Positions 51,011 to 59,384 of a stretch of 64,000 bases of DNA are shown here, piece by piece. The DNA comes from Arcticibacter pallidicorallinus (lineage in GTDB: Bacteria; Bacteroidota; Bacteroidia; Sphingobacteriales; Sphingobacteriaceae), in assembly GCF_003002875.1 (NCBI RefSeq), contig NZ_PVTH01000010.1, forward strand, positions 1 through 64,000, in the 5' to 3' direction. A program made the translations under genes and the position numbers. Position 1 is the stretch's first letter. Each line of letters opens with the position of its first letter. The notes under the pieces were generated by a model. The model had not been told where the DNA came from, searched no databases, and was given only the letters and a program-made list of their open reading frames with translations.

Positions 51011-52524
51011 CACTTGTAAATACGATTGTAACCTGGTTCATGAAAAAACGAATGGACCAGATAGAGCTGTTTATGAATCATCCGCATGATGTGCAGGATG
51101 AAGTATTCCGCACATTGATATCTTCGGCAAGGTCAACCGAGTGGGGAAAGTTGTATGGCTACGATTCGATCTTCAATCAGGAGCAATTTAAACAACGTGT
51201 ACCGCTGCAAAACTACGAAACGCTGAAACCTTACATAGAAAGGATGATGACGGGAGAGCAGAACATTCTTTGGGGTTCTGAGGTGAAGTGGTTTGCTAAG
51301 TCATCGGGCACAACCAATGACCGGAGTAAGTTTATTCCGGTAAGTGCAGAGTCTCTGGAGGATTGCCATTACAAGGGCGGGAAAGACATGATCTCGATCT
51401 ATTGTAATAATAAGCCCGACACACAAATGTTCACGGGGAAATCGCTCGTATTGGGTGGCAGTCATAAGGTCAATCAGTTTAACGACGAGATTTCCTATGG
51501 AGATATATCGGCTGTATTGATCAAGAATTTACCGATGTGGGCGGAATTCCACCGCACTCCGGATATGTCGATCAGCCTGATGGACAATTACGAAGAAAAG
51601 ATTGAGAAGATGGCTCATGCGACCATTGACGTCAATGTGACTTCTATGGCTGGGGTACCCACCTGGACGGTTGTATTGGCCAAGCGTGTGATGGAGATTA
51701 CCGGCAAAAAGGATCTTTTGGAGATCTGGCCGAACCTGGAGCTTTATGTTCATGGAGCCGTAAAGTTTGGGCCTTACAGGGAGCAGTTTAAAAAGCTGAT
51801 TCCATCTTCGTCCATGTATTACCTGGAAACTTACAATGCATCTGAAGGATTCTTCGGCATTCAGGATCTACCTGGATCAGAAGAGATGTTGCTTATGCTG
51901 GACTACGGCGTTTTTTACGAGTTTCTTCCGATGGAGAACTTCGGGGAAGAGAATCCGGCAACAAAAAGCCTATCGGAGGTGGAGCTAGGGAAGAATTATG
52001 CCCTGATCATTTCGACGAACGGCGGACTTTGGCGCTATATGATCGGTGATACGATCAAGTTTACATCTATATCGCCGTATAGAATTCAGATTACCGGCAG
52101 AACAAAGCATTTTATCAATGCTTTTGGGGAAGAAGTGATCGTTGACAACGCAGAAAGGGCGCTGACTGAAGCCTGTACCCAAACGGGTGCAATAGTGAGG
52201 GACTTTACTGCCTGTCCGATTTATTTCAGTGATAACGAGAACGGCGGCCATGAGTGGATCATTGAATTTGACAGTCATCCTTCTGACATAGAACGCTTTA
52301 CCGACATCCTGGACAACACCTTACGGGAAGTAAATTCTGATTACGACGCAAAACGGTTCAAAGACATGGCCTTGCGCCGGCCATTGGTACATGTAGCTCC
52401 CGAGGGTACTTTCTATCAATGGTTGAAGACACGCGGTAAATTAGGCGGTCAGCATAAGGTTCCCAGGTTAGCTAATGAGCGAACCTATGTGGAGCAGATT
52501 CTGGAGCTTATTTCCAGCCGATAG
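51007..52524 (+). CDS. GH3-family acyl-adenylating protein
   Basis: A 505-aa member of the GH3 auxin-responsive family, ANL adenylating enzymes that in plants join amino acids to jasmonate or auxin. The ATP motif is [18 protein letters not shown] (about 95-112), later [12 protein letters not shown] and the [20 protein letters not shown] segment. The bacterial substrate is unknown. The ATGA overlap with lptB and the 1-nt gap between recJ and lptB show a tightly coupled trio. A link with LPS transport is suggestive only. Confidence 0.88.
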   Translation: MTLVNTIVTWFMKKRMDQIELFMNHPHDVQDEVFRTLISSARSTEWGKLYGYDSIFNQEQFKQRVPLQNYETLKPYIERMMTGEQNILWGSEVKWFAKSSGTTNDRSKFIPVSAESLEDCHYKGGKDMISIYCNNKPDTQMFTGKSLVLGGSHKVNQFNDEISYGDISAVLIKNLPMWAEFHRTPDMSISLMDNYEEKIEKMAHATIDVNVTSMAGVPTWTVVLAKRVMEITGKKDLLEIWPNLELYVHGAVKFGPYREQFKKLIPSSSMYYLETYNASEGFFGIQDLPGSEEMLLMLDYGVFYEFLPMENFGEENPATKSLSEVELGKNYALIISTNGGLWRYMIGDTIKFTSISPYRIQITGRTKHFINAFGEEVIVDNAERALTEACTQTGAIVRDFTACPIYFSDNENGGHEWIIEFDSHPSDIERFTDILDNTLREVNSDYDAKRFKDMALRRPLVHVAPEGTFYQWLKTRGKLGGQHKVPRLANERTYVEQILELISSR

Positions 52525-52527
52525 AGC

Positions 52528-53499
52528 TTATTTCTTTCGTTCCGTGGTGAAGCGTACCAACTGCTCAAGAGCAGTGCGTGCAGTATGATCCGGGAAGGTA
52601 TGCAATACTTGAAATGCTTCATCCTGATACCGGTGCATCTGTATTTCAGCATAAGCGAGACCTCCGTTATTACGGACAAAAGAAATCACTTCTTCGACTT
52701 TGGCGTTATCCTCATTATGATTCTTCACCAGGTTGATGATTCGCTGTTTTTCCTTTTTGTCTACTTTGCTTAGGGAGTAGATCAGCGGAAGCGTCATTTT
52801 CTTTTCCTTGATGTCTATACCAAGGGGTTTACCCACATCATCCGTTCCGAAGTCAAAAAGGTCGTCTTTAATCTGGAAAGCCATTCCGATCTTCTCGCCA
52901 AACAAGCGCATTTTTTCTATGGTTTCCACATCGGCACCGGCAGATGCTGCGCCGCAGGCACAACAGGAGGCGATCAGGGATGCGGTTTTCTGGCGAATTA
53001 CCTCATAATAGATCTCTTCGCTGATATCGAGCCTTCTTGCCTTTTCAATTTGCAGCAATTCGCCTTCGCTCATGAGCTTAACGGCGGAGGAAACAATTCG
53101 TAAAAGATGAAAGTCGTCGTGATCAATAGACAATAACAACCCTGTGGCCAGGAGGTAGTCGCCTACCAGTACTGCTATCTTATTTTTCCAAAGAGCATTG
53201 ACAGAAAAGAAACCGCGACGCTCATACGAGTTGTCGACCACGTCATCATGCACAAGAGTGGCCGTATGAAGCAGTTCTACAAGTGCGGCACCACGATGGG
53301 TAGATTCGTTAATTCCACCGCAGAGGCTCGCAGAGAAAAAGACAAACATGGGTCTTATCTGCTTACCTTTTCTTTTAACTATGTAATGTGTGATCCGGTC
53401 AAGCAAGGGAACGGTGCTTTTCATTGAAGACTTAAACTTCTCTTCGAACGCTTCCAGCTCTTGCTCTATGGGTTTTTTTATTTCGTCTAACTTTGACAT
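52528..53499 (-). CDS. Polyprenyl diphosphate synthase (octaprenyl-type)
   Basis: Chain-elongating prenyltransferase for the quinone side chain or a similar polyprenol. The 323-aa protein has the first aspartate-rich motif LVHDDVVDNSYERRG (about 83-97) and the second QIKDDLFDFG (about 213-222), with KTASLIASCCACGAA between. Family length for trans long-chain synthases. The start at 53499 (MSKLDEIKK) was preferred over an upstream TTG, which lies within the promoter. Ends three bases from the convergent GH3 gene. Confidence 0.9.
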   Translation of the reverse strand: MSKLDEIKKPIEQELEAFEEKFKSSMKSTVPLLDRITHYIVKRKGKQIRPMFVFFSASLCGGINESTHRGAALVELLHTATLVHDDVVDNSYERRGFFSVNALWKNKIAVLVGDYLLATGLLLSIDHDDFHLLRIVSSAVKLMSEGELLQIEKARRLDISEEIYYEVIRQKTASLIASCCACGAASAGADVETIEKMRLFGEKIGMAFQIKDDLFDFGTDDVGKPLGIDIKEKKMTLPLIYSLSKVDKKEKQRIINLVKNHNEDNAKVEEVISFVRNNGGLAYAEIQMHRYQDEAFQVLHTFPDHTARTALEQLVRFTTERKK

Positions 53500-53546
53500 G
53501 AACGACTGAATACATGATTCCCCGCTTTTGGCAAGACAGGTCGATT

Positions 53547-53554
53547 GCAAACAT
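53547..53554 (-). promoter_or_regulatory. -7 box of the polyprenyl synthase gene
   Basis: TATGTTTG on the minus strand, exact consensus, giving a leader of about 45 nt. No TTG at the ideal spacing. Confidence 0.45.
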
Positions 53555-53620
53555 AGCTAAATAATATATAATACCGTGTTCAAACGATTAATTAGCCTGC
53601 CATCACAGAATAAAATCCAT

Positions 53621-53647
53621 AAAAAAACCCCTGAAATATCAGGGGTT
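53621..53647 (-). terminator. Terminator after the ECF sigma factor gene
   Basis: Minus strand AACCCCTGA pairs with TCAGGGGTT over a 4-nt loop, followed by TTTTTT. Confidence 0.92.
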
Positions 53648-53678
53648 CTATAGTTGAGTTTAGAAAATAGGGGCTTGT

Positions 53679-54218
53679 TTATTCTGCCTCCGCGTAGATC
53701 GGCTTTTTAACGCCATTGTCGTAAGGTTTCAAGCTCTTTTTAAGAAGCTTTCTTGCTACGTGGATACGAGTTTTTACTGTACCGATTGGAATAGCCAGAT
53801 AGTCGGCAATTTCATGGTATTTGTGACCTTCGAAATACATGCTAAATGGTACATAGTATTCTTCGGGAAGTTTACCTAAAGCGTTTTTAATATCATCCAT
53901 AATGAACTTAGACTCACCCTGGTTTTTAGTAGATGAAAACACCAGGTTAGCTGAAGATATCTCATCAGATTTCGTAACGAATGAACTGATCTTTACAAAA
54001 CGACGGTAGTTATTGATGAAGGTGTTCTTCATGATGGTATACAACCAACCCTTAAGGTTCGTACCTTCTTTAAATTTATTATAATATGTTATCGCTTTAA
54101 GCAGGGTGTCCTGCACCAGATCATTAGCGTCATCAGCATCATGAGTGAAATGTAAAGCATACATTCTTAAAGAACTGGCTTGGTGCATTACCATAGTGTT
54201 GAATTCGATCTTAGTCAT
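53679..54218 (-). CDS. ECF-type RNA polymerase sigma factor
   Basis: A 179-aa sigma-70 family factor with only regions 2 and 4. Region 2 has MYALHFTHDADDANDLVQDT and LKGWLYTIMKNTFINNYRR; region 4 (about 115-165) has LGKLPEEYYVPFSMYFEGHK and EIADYLAIPIGTVKTRIHVA. No anti-sigma gene is adjacent, unlike the FecI pair at the right end. The protein is strongly conserved in Bacteroidota as I recall, suggesting a housekeeping stress role. Terminator follows. Confidence 0.9.
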   Translation of the reverse strand: MTKIEFNTMVMHQASSLRMYALHFTHDADDANDLVQDTLLKAITYYNKFKEGTNLKGWLYTIMKNTFINNYRRFVKISSFVTKSDEISSANLVFSSTKNQGESKFIMDDIKNALGKLPEEYYVPFSMYFEGHKYHEIADYLAIPIGTVKTRIHVARKLLKKSLKPYDNGVKKPIYAEAE

Positions 54219-54347
54219 ATTATAAAGTTTTTATAGATGATTAACAGTTACGCTATCATATATACAAACACTATGCTAAAAGAACGAAAACCTTTAAAAG
54301 TCCCTGATGTTGTAGCTATTTAATAGTTATTTAACATAATAACGAGG

Positions 54348-55364
54348 TTAAAGGACGTTGACTTCGCGCTCCAGAGTAATGTTAAATTTTTCTTTAACAT
54401 CGTTTATTATTGCCTCTGAAAAGCCATATATCTCTGAACCTGAAGCGTTTCCAGCGTTCACTATAACCAATGCCTGGTTTTTCCAGGTTGCGGTTTGTTT
54501 AATTTGTTTTCCTTTCCATCCACTTTTTTCAATCATCCAGCCCGCGGCCAGCTTTACTGTACTGTTTGGTAGACAGTAGTGTACTATGTCTGGAAAAGCA
54601 GACTTCAGCTGTACAAATTCATGTTCATCTATCACGGGATTTTTGAAAAAGCTGCCCGCATTACCGATGGTTGAGGGATCGGGTAACTTCTCGACACGGA
54701 TACTGGACACCACACTGGATACATCTTTGATATTTGGATGAGTAATGCCACGCGCCTCCAGCTCCTGGCGAATAGCACCGTAGGATATATTGATATGAGG
54801 GACTAAACTTAGTTTAAAGGTGACTGAAGAAATCAAAACCTGGTTTTTAAGCGCACGCTTGAATATGCTGTCGCGATAATCAAACTCACAGTCAGCCGGC
54901 GAAAAAGCTATTACCTCAGCCCTATCGATATGGTACGCCCGACAGGAATGAAACACATCTTTCAGCTCAACGCCGTAAGCGCCTATGTTCTGAACCGGGG
55001 ACGCTCCTACCGTACCCGGGATAAGGCTGAGATTTTCTATTCCGGCAAAGCCCCTGTCTACACAGTACTTTACAAGGTCGTTCCAGACAACACCGGCTCC
55101 AGCCGTCACATAGACGTCATCGCCTTTTATTTCGTGGGCGATACCCGGGATGCTCATCCTGATAATGAGACCACCGAAGTCGCGGGTAAATAGTACGTTG
55201 CTACCACCTCCAAGAATAAACCTCTCCGCAACTCTCCATCTGTCTTCGGCAAAAAGCTCTTGAAGCTCCCCTTCGTTATGGATCTCTGTGAACCAACGGG
55301 CATGAGCATCCACTCTAAAAGTATTCAGGTTTTTAAGGGAAACGTGTTCTGCGATAGCAAGCAT
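54348..55364 (-). CDS. murB: UDP-N-acetylmuramate dehydrogenase (UDP-N-acetylenolpyruvoylglucosamine reductase)
   Basis: Makes UDP-MurNAc from UDP-GlcNAc-enolpyruvate with NADPH and FAD, in peptidoglycan synthesis. The 338-aa protein has the FAD motif LGGGSNVLFTRDF (about 49-61), GTVGASPVQNIGAYGVELKD, CEFDYRDSIFK, GNAGSFFKNPV with the catalytic Ser, and a C-terminal AGWMIEKSGWKG. Type I enzyme, as in E. coli. The start at 55364 gives MLAIAEHVSLKNLNTFRV, matching the family; a start 39 bases upstream is unlikely. Confidence 0.93.
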   Translation of the reverse strand: MLAIAEHVSLKNLNTFRVDAHARWFTEIHNEGELQELFAEDRWRVAERFILGGGSNVLFTRDFGGLIIRMSIPGIAHEIKGDDVYVTAGAGVVWNDLVKYCVDRGFAGIENLSLIPGTVGASPVQNIGAYGVELKDVFHSCRAYHIDRAEVIAFSPADCEFDYRDSIFKRALKNQVLISSVTFKLSLVPHINISYGAIRQELEARGITHPNIKDVSSVVSSIRVEKLPDPSTIGNAGSFFKNPVIDEHEFVQLKSAFPDIVHYCLPNSTVKLAAGWMIEKSGWKGKQIKQTATWKNQALVIVNAGNASGSEIYGFSEAIINDVKEKFNITLEREVNVL

Positions 55365-55467
55365 CTTAAATCTATTTGGGCCGAATTTCGGATTAAATAT
55401 CAAATAATTGAAAAATTAAAACCTTAGCATTATTTGTGTATTATCACTTTCCTAAAGGAATAATAGT

Positions 55468-55475
55468 TATTTTTG
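55468..55475 (+). promoter_or_regulatory. Likely -7 box of the first tetR gene
   Basis: TATTTTTG, exact consensus, five bases before the GTG at 55481. No TTG at the ideal spacing was found, so the prediction is moderate. If right, the mRNA is leaderless or nearly so. Confidence 0.5.
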
Positions 55476-55480
55476 GTAAC

Positions 55481-56107
55481 GTGGAAAATCAGGACAGGAA
55501 AAAGGATTTAATTATTGACGCTGCGCTTAAACGGTTTGCTCATTTCGGACTTTCTAAAACGACAATGACGGAAATTGCCAATGACCTCTCTTTATCCAAA
55601 GCCCTCCTTTATTACTATTTTCCTGATAAGATCTCGCTTTATTCGGCAGTGCTCAAAAACATCATTGAAACGATGGATGCTGAAATGCGGAAAGATGTTG
55701 GAAGTGCGACCAACAGTCACGACGCTCTTAAAAAATGCTTAGACAAGAGACAGGCGTTCATCTCCAAGTACTATAATTTACTGGACTTCACGAAAATCAC
55801 CGGCACCGAACTGCCCGGTAACCTGATGTGTATGTTTGTTAAAGCAAAGGATTCAGAGCTAACGGTTCTGAAGACGGTACTGGAGATTGGCATTTCTGCG
55901 GGCGAGTTCAAAGTCGACGATCTGGATGAAACTGCCGCTCTGTTAAAAGACGCCCTCTCGGGCATCTATTTTACTGTATTAAAACGTCACACTAAAGGCT
56001 TTTTACCAGAGAAAGAACAGTTTGACAGCATCCTCAGCCGTCAGAAAAAACTAGGCGAAATATTCCTCAAAGGGCTGGAAGTAAGAACTGTCTCCGAAAT
56101 ATCATAA
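55481..56107 (+). CDS. TetR-family transcriptional regulator, apparent GTG start
   Basis: A 208-aa regulator starting VENQDRKKDLIID. The HTH is at about 10-55 with AALKRFAHFGLSKTTMTEIA and LSLSKALLYYYFPDKISLYS; the C-terminal ligand domain has four to five helices. A GTG 45 bases upstream is also in frame, but it lies before the likely -7 box. The product is paralogous to the next gene (same pattern RKxxLIxxAxKRFxHFGxxKTTMxEIA). It probably represses the RND pump operon downstream. Confidence 0.85.
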   Translation: MENQDRKKDLIIDAALKRFAHFGLSKTTMTEIANDLSLSKALLYYYFPDKISLYSAVLKNIIETMDAEMRKDVGSATNSHDALKKCLDKRQAFISKYYNLLDFTKITGTELPGNLMCMFVKAKDSELTVLKTVLEIGISAGEFKVDDLDETAALLKDALSGIYFTVLKRHTKGFLPEKEQFDSILSRQKKLGEIFLKGLEVRTVSEIS

Positions 56108-56128
56108 TTTTTTTACGACTCTAAAAAC

Positions 56129-56159
56129 TTGAATAAGTCATTTTGTTGCCGTACTTTTG
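56129..56159 (+). promoter_or_regulatory. Promoter of the second tetR gene
   Basis: TTG (56129-56131), a 20-nt spacer, TACTTTTG (56152-56159): full consensus. The transcript would begin near 56164. The apparent long-frame start TTG at 56157 falls inside the -7 box and cannot be used. Confidence 0.75.
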
Positions 56160-56189
56160 ACTAAATTATTAAAAAAGTCAAAGAATAAA

Positions 56190-56825
56190 TTGAACGATAT
56201 AGATAGGAAACGAGAATTAATTGTAGAAAGCGCGATCAAGCGCTTCTCGCATTTCGGTATTCAGAAGACGACGATGAATGAAATTGCTGACGACATATCG
56301 GTTACGCAACCTTCACTTTATCACTATTTTCCAGACAAGATGAGTCTGGTGATTGCGGTGGTTGAAAAGATCATGGCGGACTATTTCGAGGAACTGGAGG
56401 GCAAGCTAGCTACCCTCAACAACTTGGGCGAGGAGTTTATCGCGCTACTGGTCTGTCGGAAGAAATTTATTAAGCGATATTTTATGCTGAACCTGACGGA
56501 AACATCGCCCGAAGCCGGTCAGATACAGAACGCCTGTTACGGAGTGATGGAACACGCTAGAGTGAGAGAGTCTGCTTTAGTTGCCTCGTTAATAACGAAG
56601 GCTATACATATAGGAGAAGTCGCCTCGGTTGATGCAGACAAAATGAGCAAACTATATCTTGACGCCATAACCGGATTAAGCGTGTTTGTGCTCATACCGA
56701 TTAAAAATAAGTTCTCGCCAGGAGAAGACGAGTTTGATCTGATCTTCGAAAGGCAAAAAGAGCTTAGCGCAGTTTTTCTGTCGGGATTAAAGTCGTTTGG
56801 TTCAGATAGCGAGACATTATTGTAA
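56190..56825 (+). CDS. TetR-family transcriptional regulator, apparent TTG start
   Basis: A 211-aa regulator, paralogue of the preceding gene. The HTH (about 9-54) reads SAIKRFSHFGIQKTTMNEIA and ISVTQPSLYHYFPDKMSLVI. No ATG is available before the HTH; a TTG at 56190 gives LNDIDRKRELIVESAIKRF, which aligns exactly with the start of its neighbour (GTG-ENQDRKKDLIIDAALKRF), and it lies about 26 nt after the predicted transcription start. The pump operon begins 54 bases after its stop, so it likely controls it. Confidence 0.82.
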   Translation: MNDIDRKRELIVESAIKRFSHFGIQKTTMNEIADDISVTQPSLYHYFPDKMSLVIAVVEKIMADYFEELEGKLATLNNLGEEFIALLVCRKKFIKRYFMLNLTETSPEAGQIQNACYGVMEHARVRESALVASLITKAIHIGEVASVDADKMSKLYLDAITGLSVFVLIPIKNKFSPGEDEFDLIFERQKELSAVFLSGLKSFGSDSETLL

Positions 56826-56879
56826 CACGAACACTACTTATTGATCAAATAATCTATAACAACGAGAATAAAAAAGAAG

Positions 56880-58244
56880 ATGAATAGACCGAGAATAAAC
56901 ACGCTGATTGCGGCCTTAATAATGGCATGCACATTAGGTGTGGGATCAGTCCAGGCACAAACTGTGCAGCTATCTCTCAAAGAAGCGCTCAACTTTGCCC
57001 TTAAGAACAATGCATCCGTCCGCAAGGCGCGTCTGGAAGCAGAAAAAGGAAAAGAGCTTACTGCGGAAGTCAGGTCGCAAGCCCTGCCGCAAATAACGGC
57101 CTCAGGAAGCCTGAACGACAATTTAATGATACAAAAGAGTCCGTTACCAGGAGAGATACTGGGTAGACCGGGCGAGACGATACTGGTTGCTTTTGGGCAG
57201 AAGTATACGGCGAATGCGAATGTGCAGCTTAGTCAGCAGCTTTTTAATCAAAGTGTGTTCACAGGATTGAAAGCAGCGAGAGCGGGAGAAGAGTATTACC
57301 AGCTTAACGTCGATTTGAGTGAAGAAAATGTATTACAAATGGTTTCTTCTGCGTACTACCAGGTATTGGTGAGTCGCGAAAAGATTGAAGCAATAGATGC
57401 CAACATATCCTCTTTACAGCGGACTGAAAAAATACTAAGCGACCAGTACAAAAATGGCCTGGCTACACGGATCGACGTTGACCGGGTGAAGGTGAGTTTG
57501 ACAAACCTGCAGACGCAACGAGATGAGCTTGCGAAAGCTGCTGTACAGCAGGAAAACACGTTGAAATATTATATCGGCATGCCTATAGGTGTCAGCGTGG
57601 AATTACCCGAGGCCGAACTTAACCAAATTGTGGAAGGGGCGAATAGTCTGGCTGATACGGTAAATGTATCCGGACTGACTGAATATGCGTTGCTGAAGAA
57701 ACAGGAAGAACTTTTAATTTACCAGAAGAAGTCTAAAGTAGCGGAGTACTACCCAAAACTTTCCTTTATCACCAATTACTCACAGAACGGGTTCAGTAAC
57801 AAGTTTGACTTGTTCAAGAGTAACGGAACAGCGAACTGGGCAGAAGCTTCGGCAATCGGGCTGAATATCTCGATCCCGATATTCGACGGTTTTGGAAGAA
57901 GGTCAAGAGTTCGGCAGGCACAGATTGAAATAGAGCAGATCTCAGAGGATCTGAAGGACAACAGACAAGCATTAAATTTGGCTTACAGCAATGCAAGGCT
58001 GCAACTAAGGACCAGTGTGAGTACGATCAGAAACCAAAATGAAAATATGCGTCTTGCCCGCGAGGTGTTTAGCAGCACCCAGAACAATTATAATAATGGT
58101 TTGGCATCGCTTACAGATCTGCTGAATGCAGAAACAGCGTTGACCGATGCTCAGAACAGCTATACGCAGGCATTGTTGAACTACAAGCTTGCTGAAATAC
58201 AGCTCATGAAATCGAACGGAAATATTAAATCTCTCTTAAACTAA
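56880..58244 (+). CDS. TolC family outer membrane efflux protein
   Basis: Outer-membrane channel component of a tripartite efflux pump. The 454-aa protein has a signal peptide (cleavage near VQAQ, about residue 24) and two outer membrane efflux repeats with long coiled coils: KEALNFALKNNASVRKARLE (first) and GLNISIPIFDGFGRRSRVRQ (second), ending NYKLAEIQLMKSNGNIKSLL. First gene of the RND operon; the adaptor and pump follow in order. Confidence 0.92.
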   Translation: MNRPRINTLIAALIMACTLGVGSVQAQTVQLSLKEALNFALKNNASVRKARLEAEKGKELTAEVRSQALPQITASGSLNDNLMIQKSPLPGEILGRPGETILVAFGQKYTANANVQLSQQLFNQSVFTGLKAARAGEEYYQLNVDLSEENVLQMVSSAYYQVLVSREKIEAIDANISSLQRTEKILSDQYKNGLATRIDVDRVKVSLTNLQTQRDELAKAAVQQENTLKYYIGMPIGVSVELPEAELNQIVEGANSLADTVNVSGLTEYALLKKQEELLIYQKKSKVAEYYPKLSFITNYSQNGFSNKFDLFKSNGTANWAEASAIGLNISIPIFDGFGRRSRVRQAQIEIEQISEDLKDNRQALNLAYSNARLQLRTSVSTIRNQNENMRLAREVFSSTQNNYNNGLASLTDLLNAETALTDAQNSYTQALLNYKLAEIQLMKSNGNIKSLLN

Positions 58245-58308
58245 AGAACTGAACGGCGGACGATATACCCGCCGGTAAAGTTTGTGATCCTCAAAAGAAA
58301 TATAGTCG

Positions 58309-59373
58309 ATGAAAAAGAATACAGTAATTACAATTATAGCAGTAGTAGCAGCCCTTGTTCTGATTGGCTGGGTACTTCAAGGCAATAAAAAGAAGAACGC
58401 CGAGAAGACGGCTGTTGTTGCGGAAGGAAGTAAGGGTGCGGTAGCCGTAAAAACGGCTAAGGTTAGCCGGACCGATATTGATCTTAACTTTTCTTCTAAT
58501 GGTACATTCTCCTCCAACCAGGAGCTGACACTTTCTGCGGAGAACTCGGGGCGTGTGACACGTATTGCCGTAGACGAAGGTGATCGCGTAAGCAAAGGTC
58601 AGGTCTTGGCACGTATTGATAATGAGCTACTGGTTGTGGATACAGAAACTGCCGAAGCCAACTATCAGAATGCTGTACGTGACCTGGCACGTTATGAAAG
58701 TTCTTTCAAGACTGGCGGTGTGACTCAGCAAGCGCTGGAGAACGCACGCCTGCGGGTGAAGACAACACAGGCTGCGGTACAATCATCGAAAAGAAAGTCA
58801 AGTGACGCAAATATCAAAGCACCTTTCTCGGGGGTGATAAACAAACGGTCAATTGAGATGGGTTCTTATGTATCTCCGGGCACTGCTCTGTTTGAGATTG
58901 TTGATGTATCCAAACTGAAGTTGAAAGTTACCGCGAATGAATCGCAGGTGGTGAACCTGAAAAAAGGAGATCAAGTGACTATTAAGTCGAATATCTTCCC
59001 TGATAAGGAGTTTAAAGGCAAGATCACCTTCATCGCTGCAAAAGCAGATAACAGCCTGAACTTCCCTATTGAAATCGAGCTGGCTAATACCGGAACTTCC
59101 GAGATTAGAGCAGGGATGTACGGAACAGCTGTATTCCAGTTCCCGAAGCAGGATCCGATAATGACAATTCCGAGATCAGCTTTTGTGGGTAGCGTAAACA
59201 GCAACAGTGTGTTTGTTATGAATGGCGATAAGGCAGTTGAGCGGAAGATCGTTGCGGGTAGAATCTTTGGTGAGACAGTAGAAGTACTGGATGGGCTCCG
59301 CGAAGGCGAATTGGTCATTACAAGTGGTCAGATCAATCTGGTGAACGGAAGTTTGGTGGAAAACGTTAAATAA
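58309..59373 (+). CDS. RND efflux pump periplasmic adaptor (membrane fusion protein)
   Basis: Links the inner-membrane pump and the TolC channel. The 354-aa protein has an N-terminal membrane anchor (VITIIAVVAALVLIGWVLQ), the lipoyl-like half motif GRVTRIAVDEGDRVSKGQVL and LARID, a hairpin (about 108-150), its return half ANIKAPFSGVINKRSIEMGS, a beta barrel and the MP-proximal end ITSGQINLVNGSLVENVK. No Cys lipobox. The gap to the pump gene is 11 bases. Confidence 0.92.
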   Translation: MKKNTVITIIAVVAALVLIGWVLQGNKKKNAEKTAVVAEGSKGAVAVKTAKVSRTDIDLNFSSNGTFSSNQELTLSAENSGRVTRIAVDEGDRVSKGQVLARIDNELLVVDTETAEANYQNAVRDLARYESSFKTGGVTQQALENARLRVKTTQAAVQSSKRKSSDANIKAPFSGVINKRSIEMGSYVSPGTALFEIVDVSKLKLKVTANESQVVNLKKGDQVTIKSNIFPDKEFKGKITFIAAKADNSLNFPIEIELANTGTSEIRAGMYGTAVFQFPKQDPIMTIPRSAFVGSVNSNSVFVMNGDKAVERKIVAGRIFGETVEVLDGLREGELVITSGQINLVNGSLVENVK

Positions 59374-59384
59374 AAAATTCCCTG

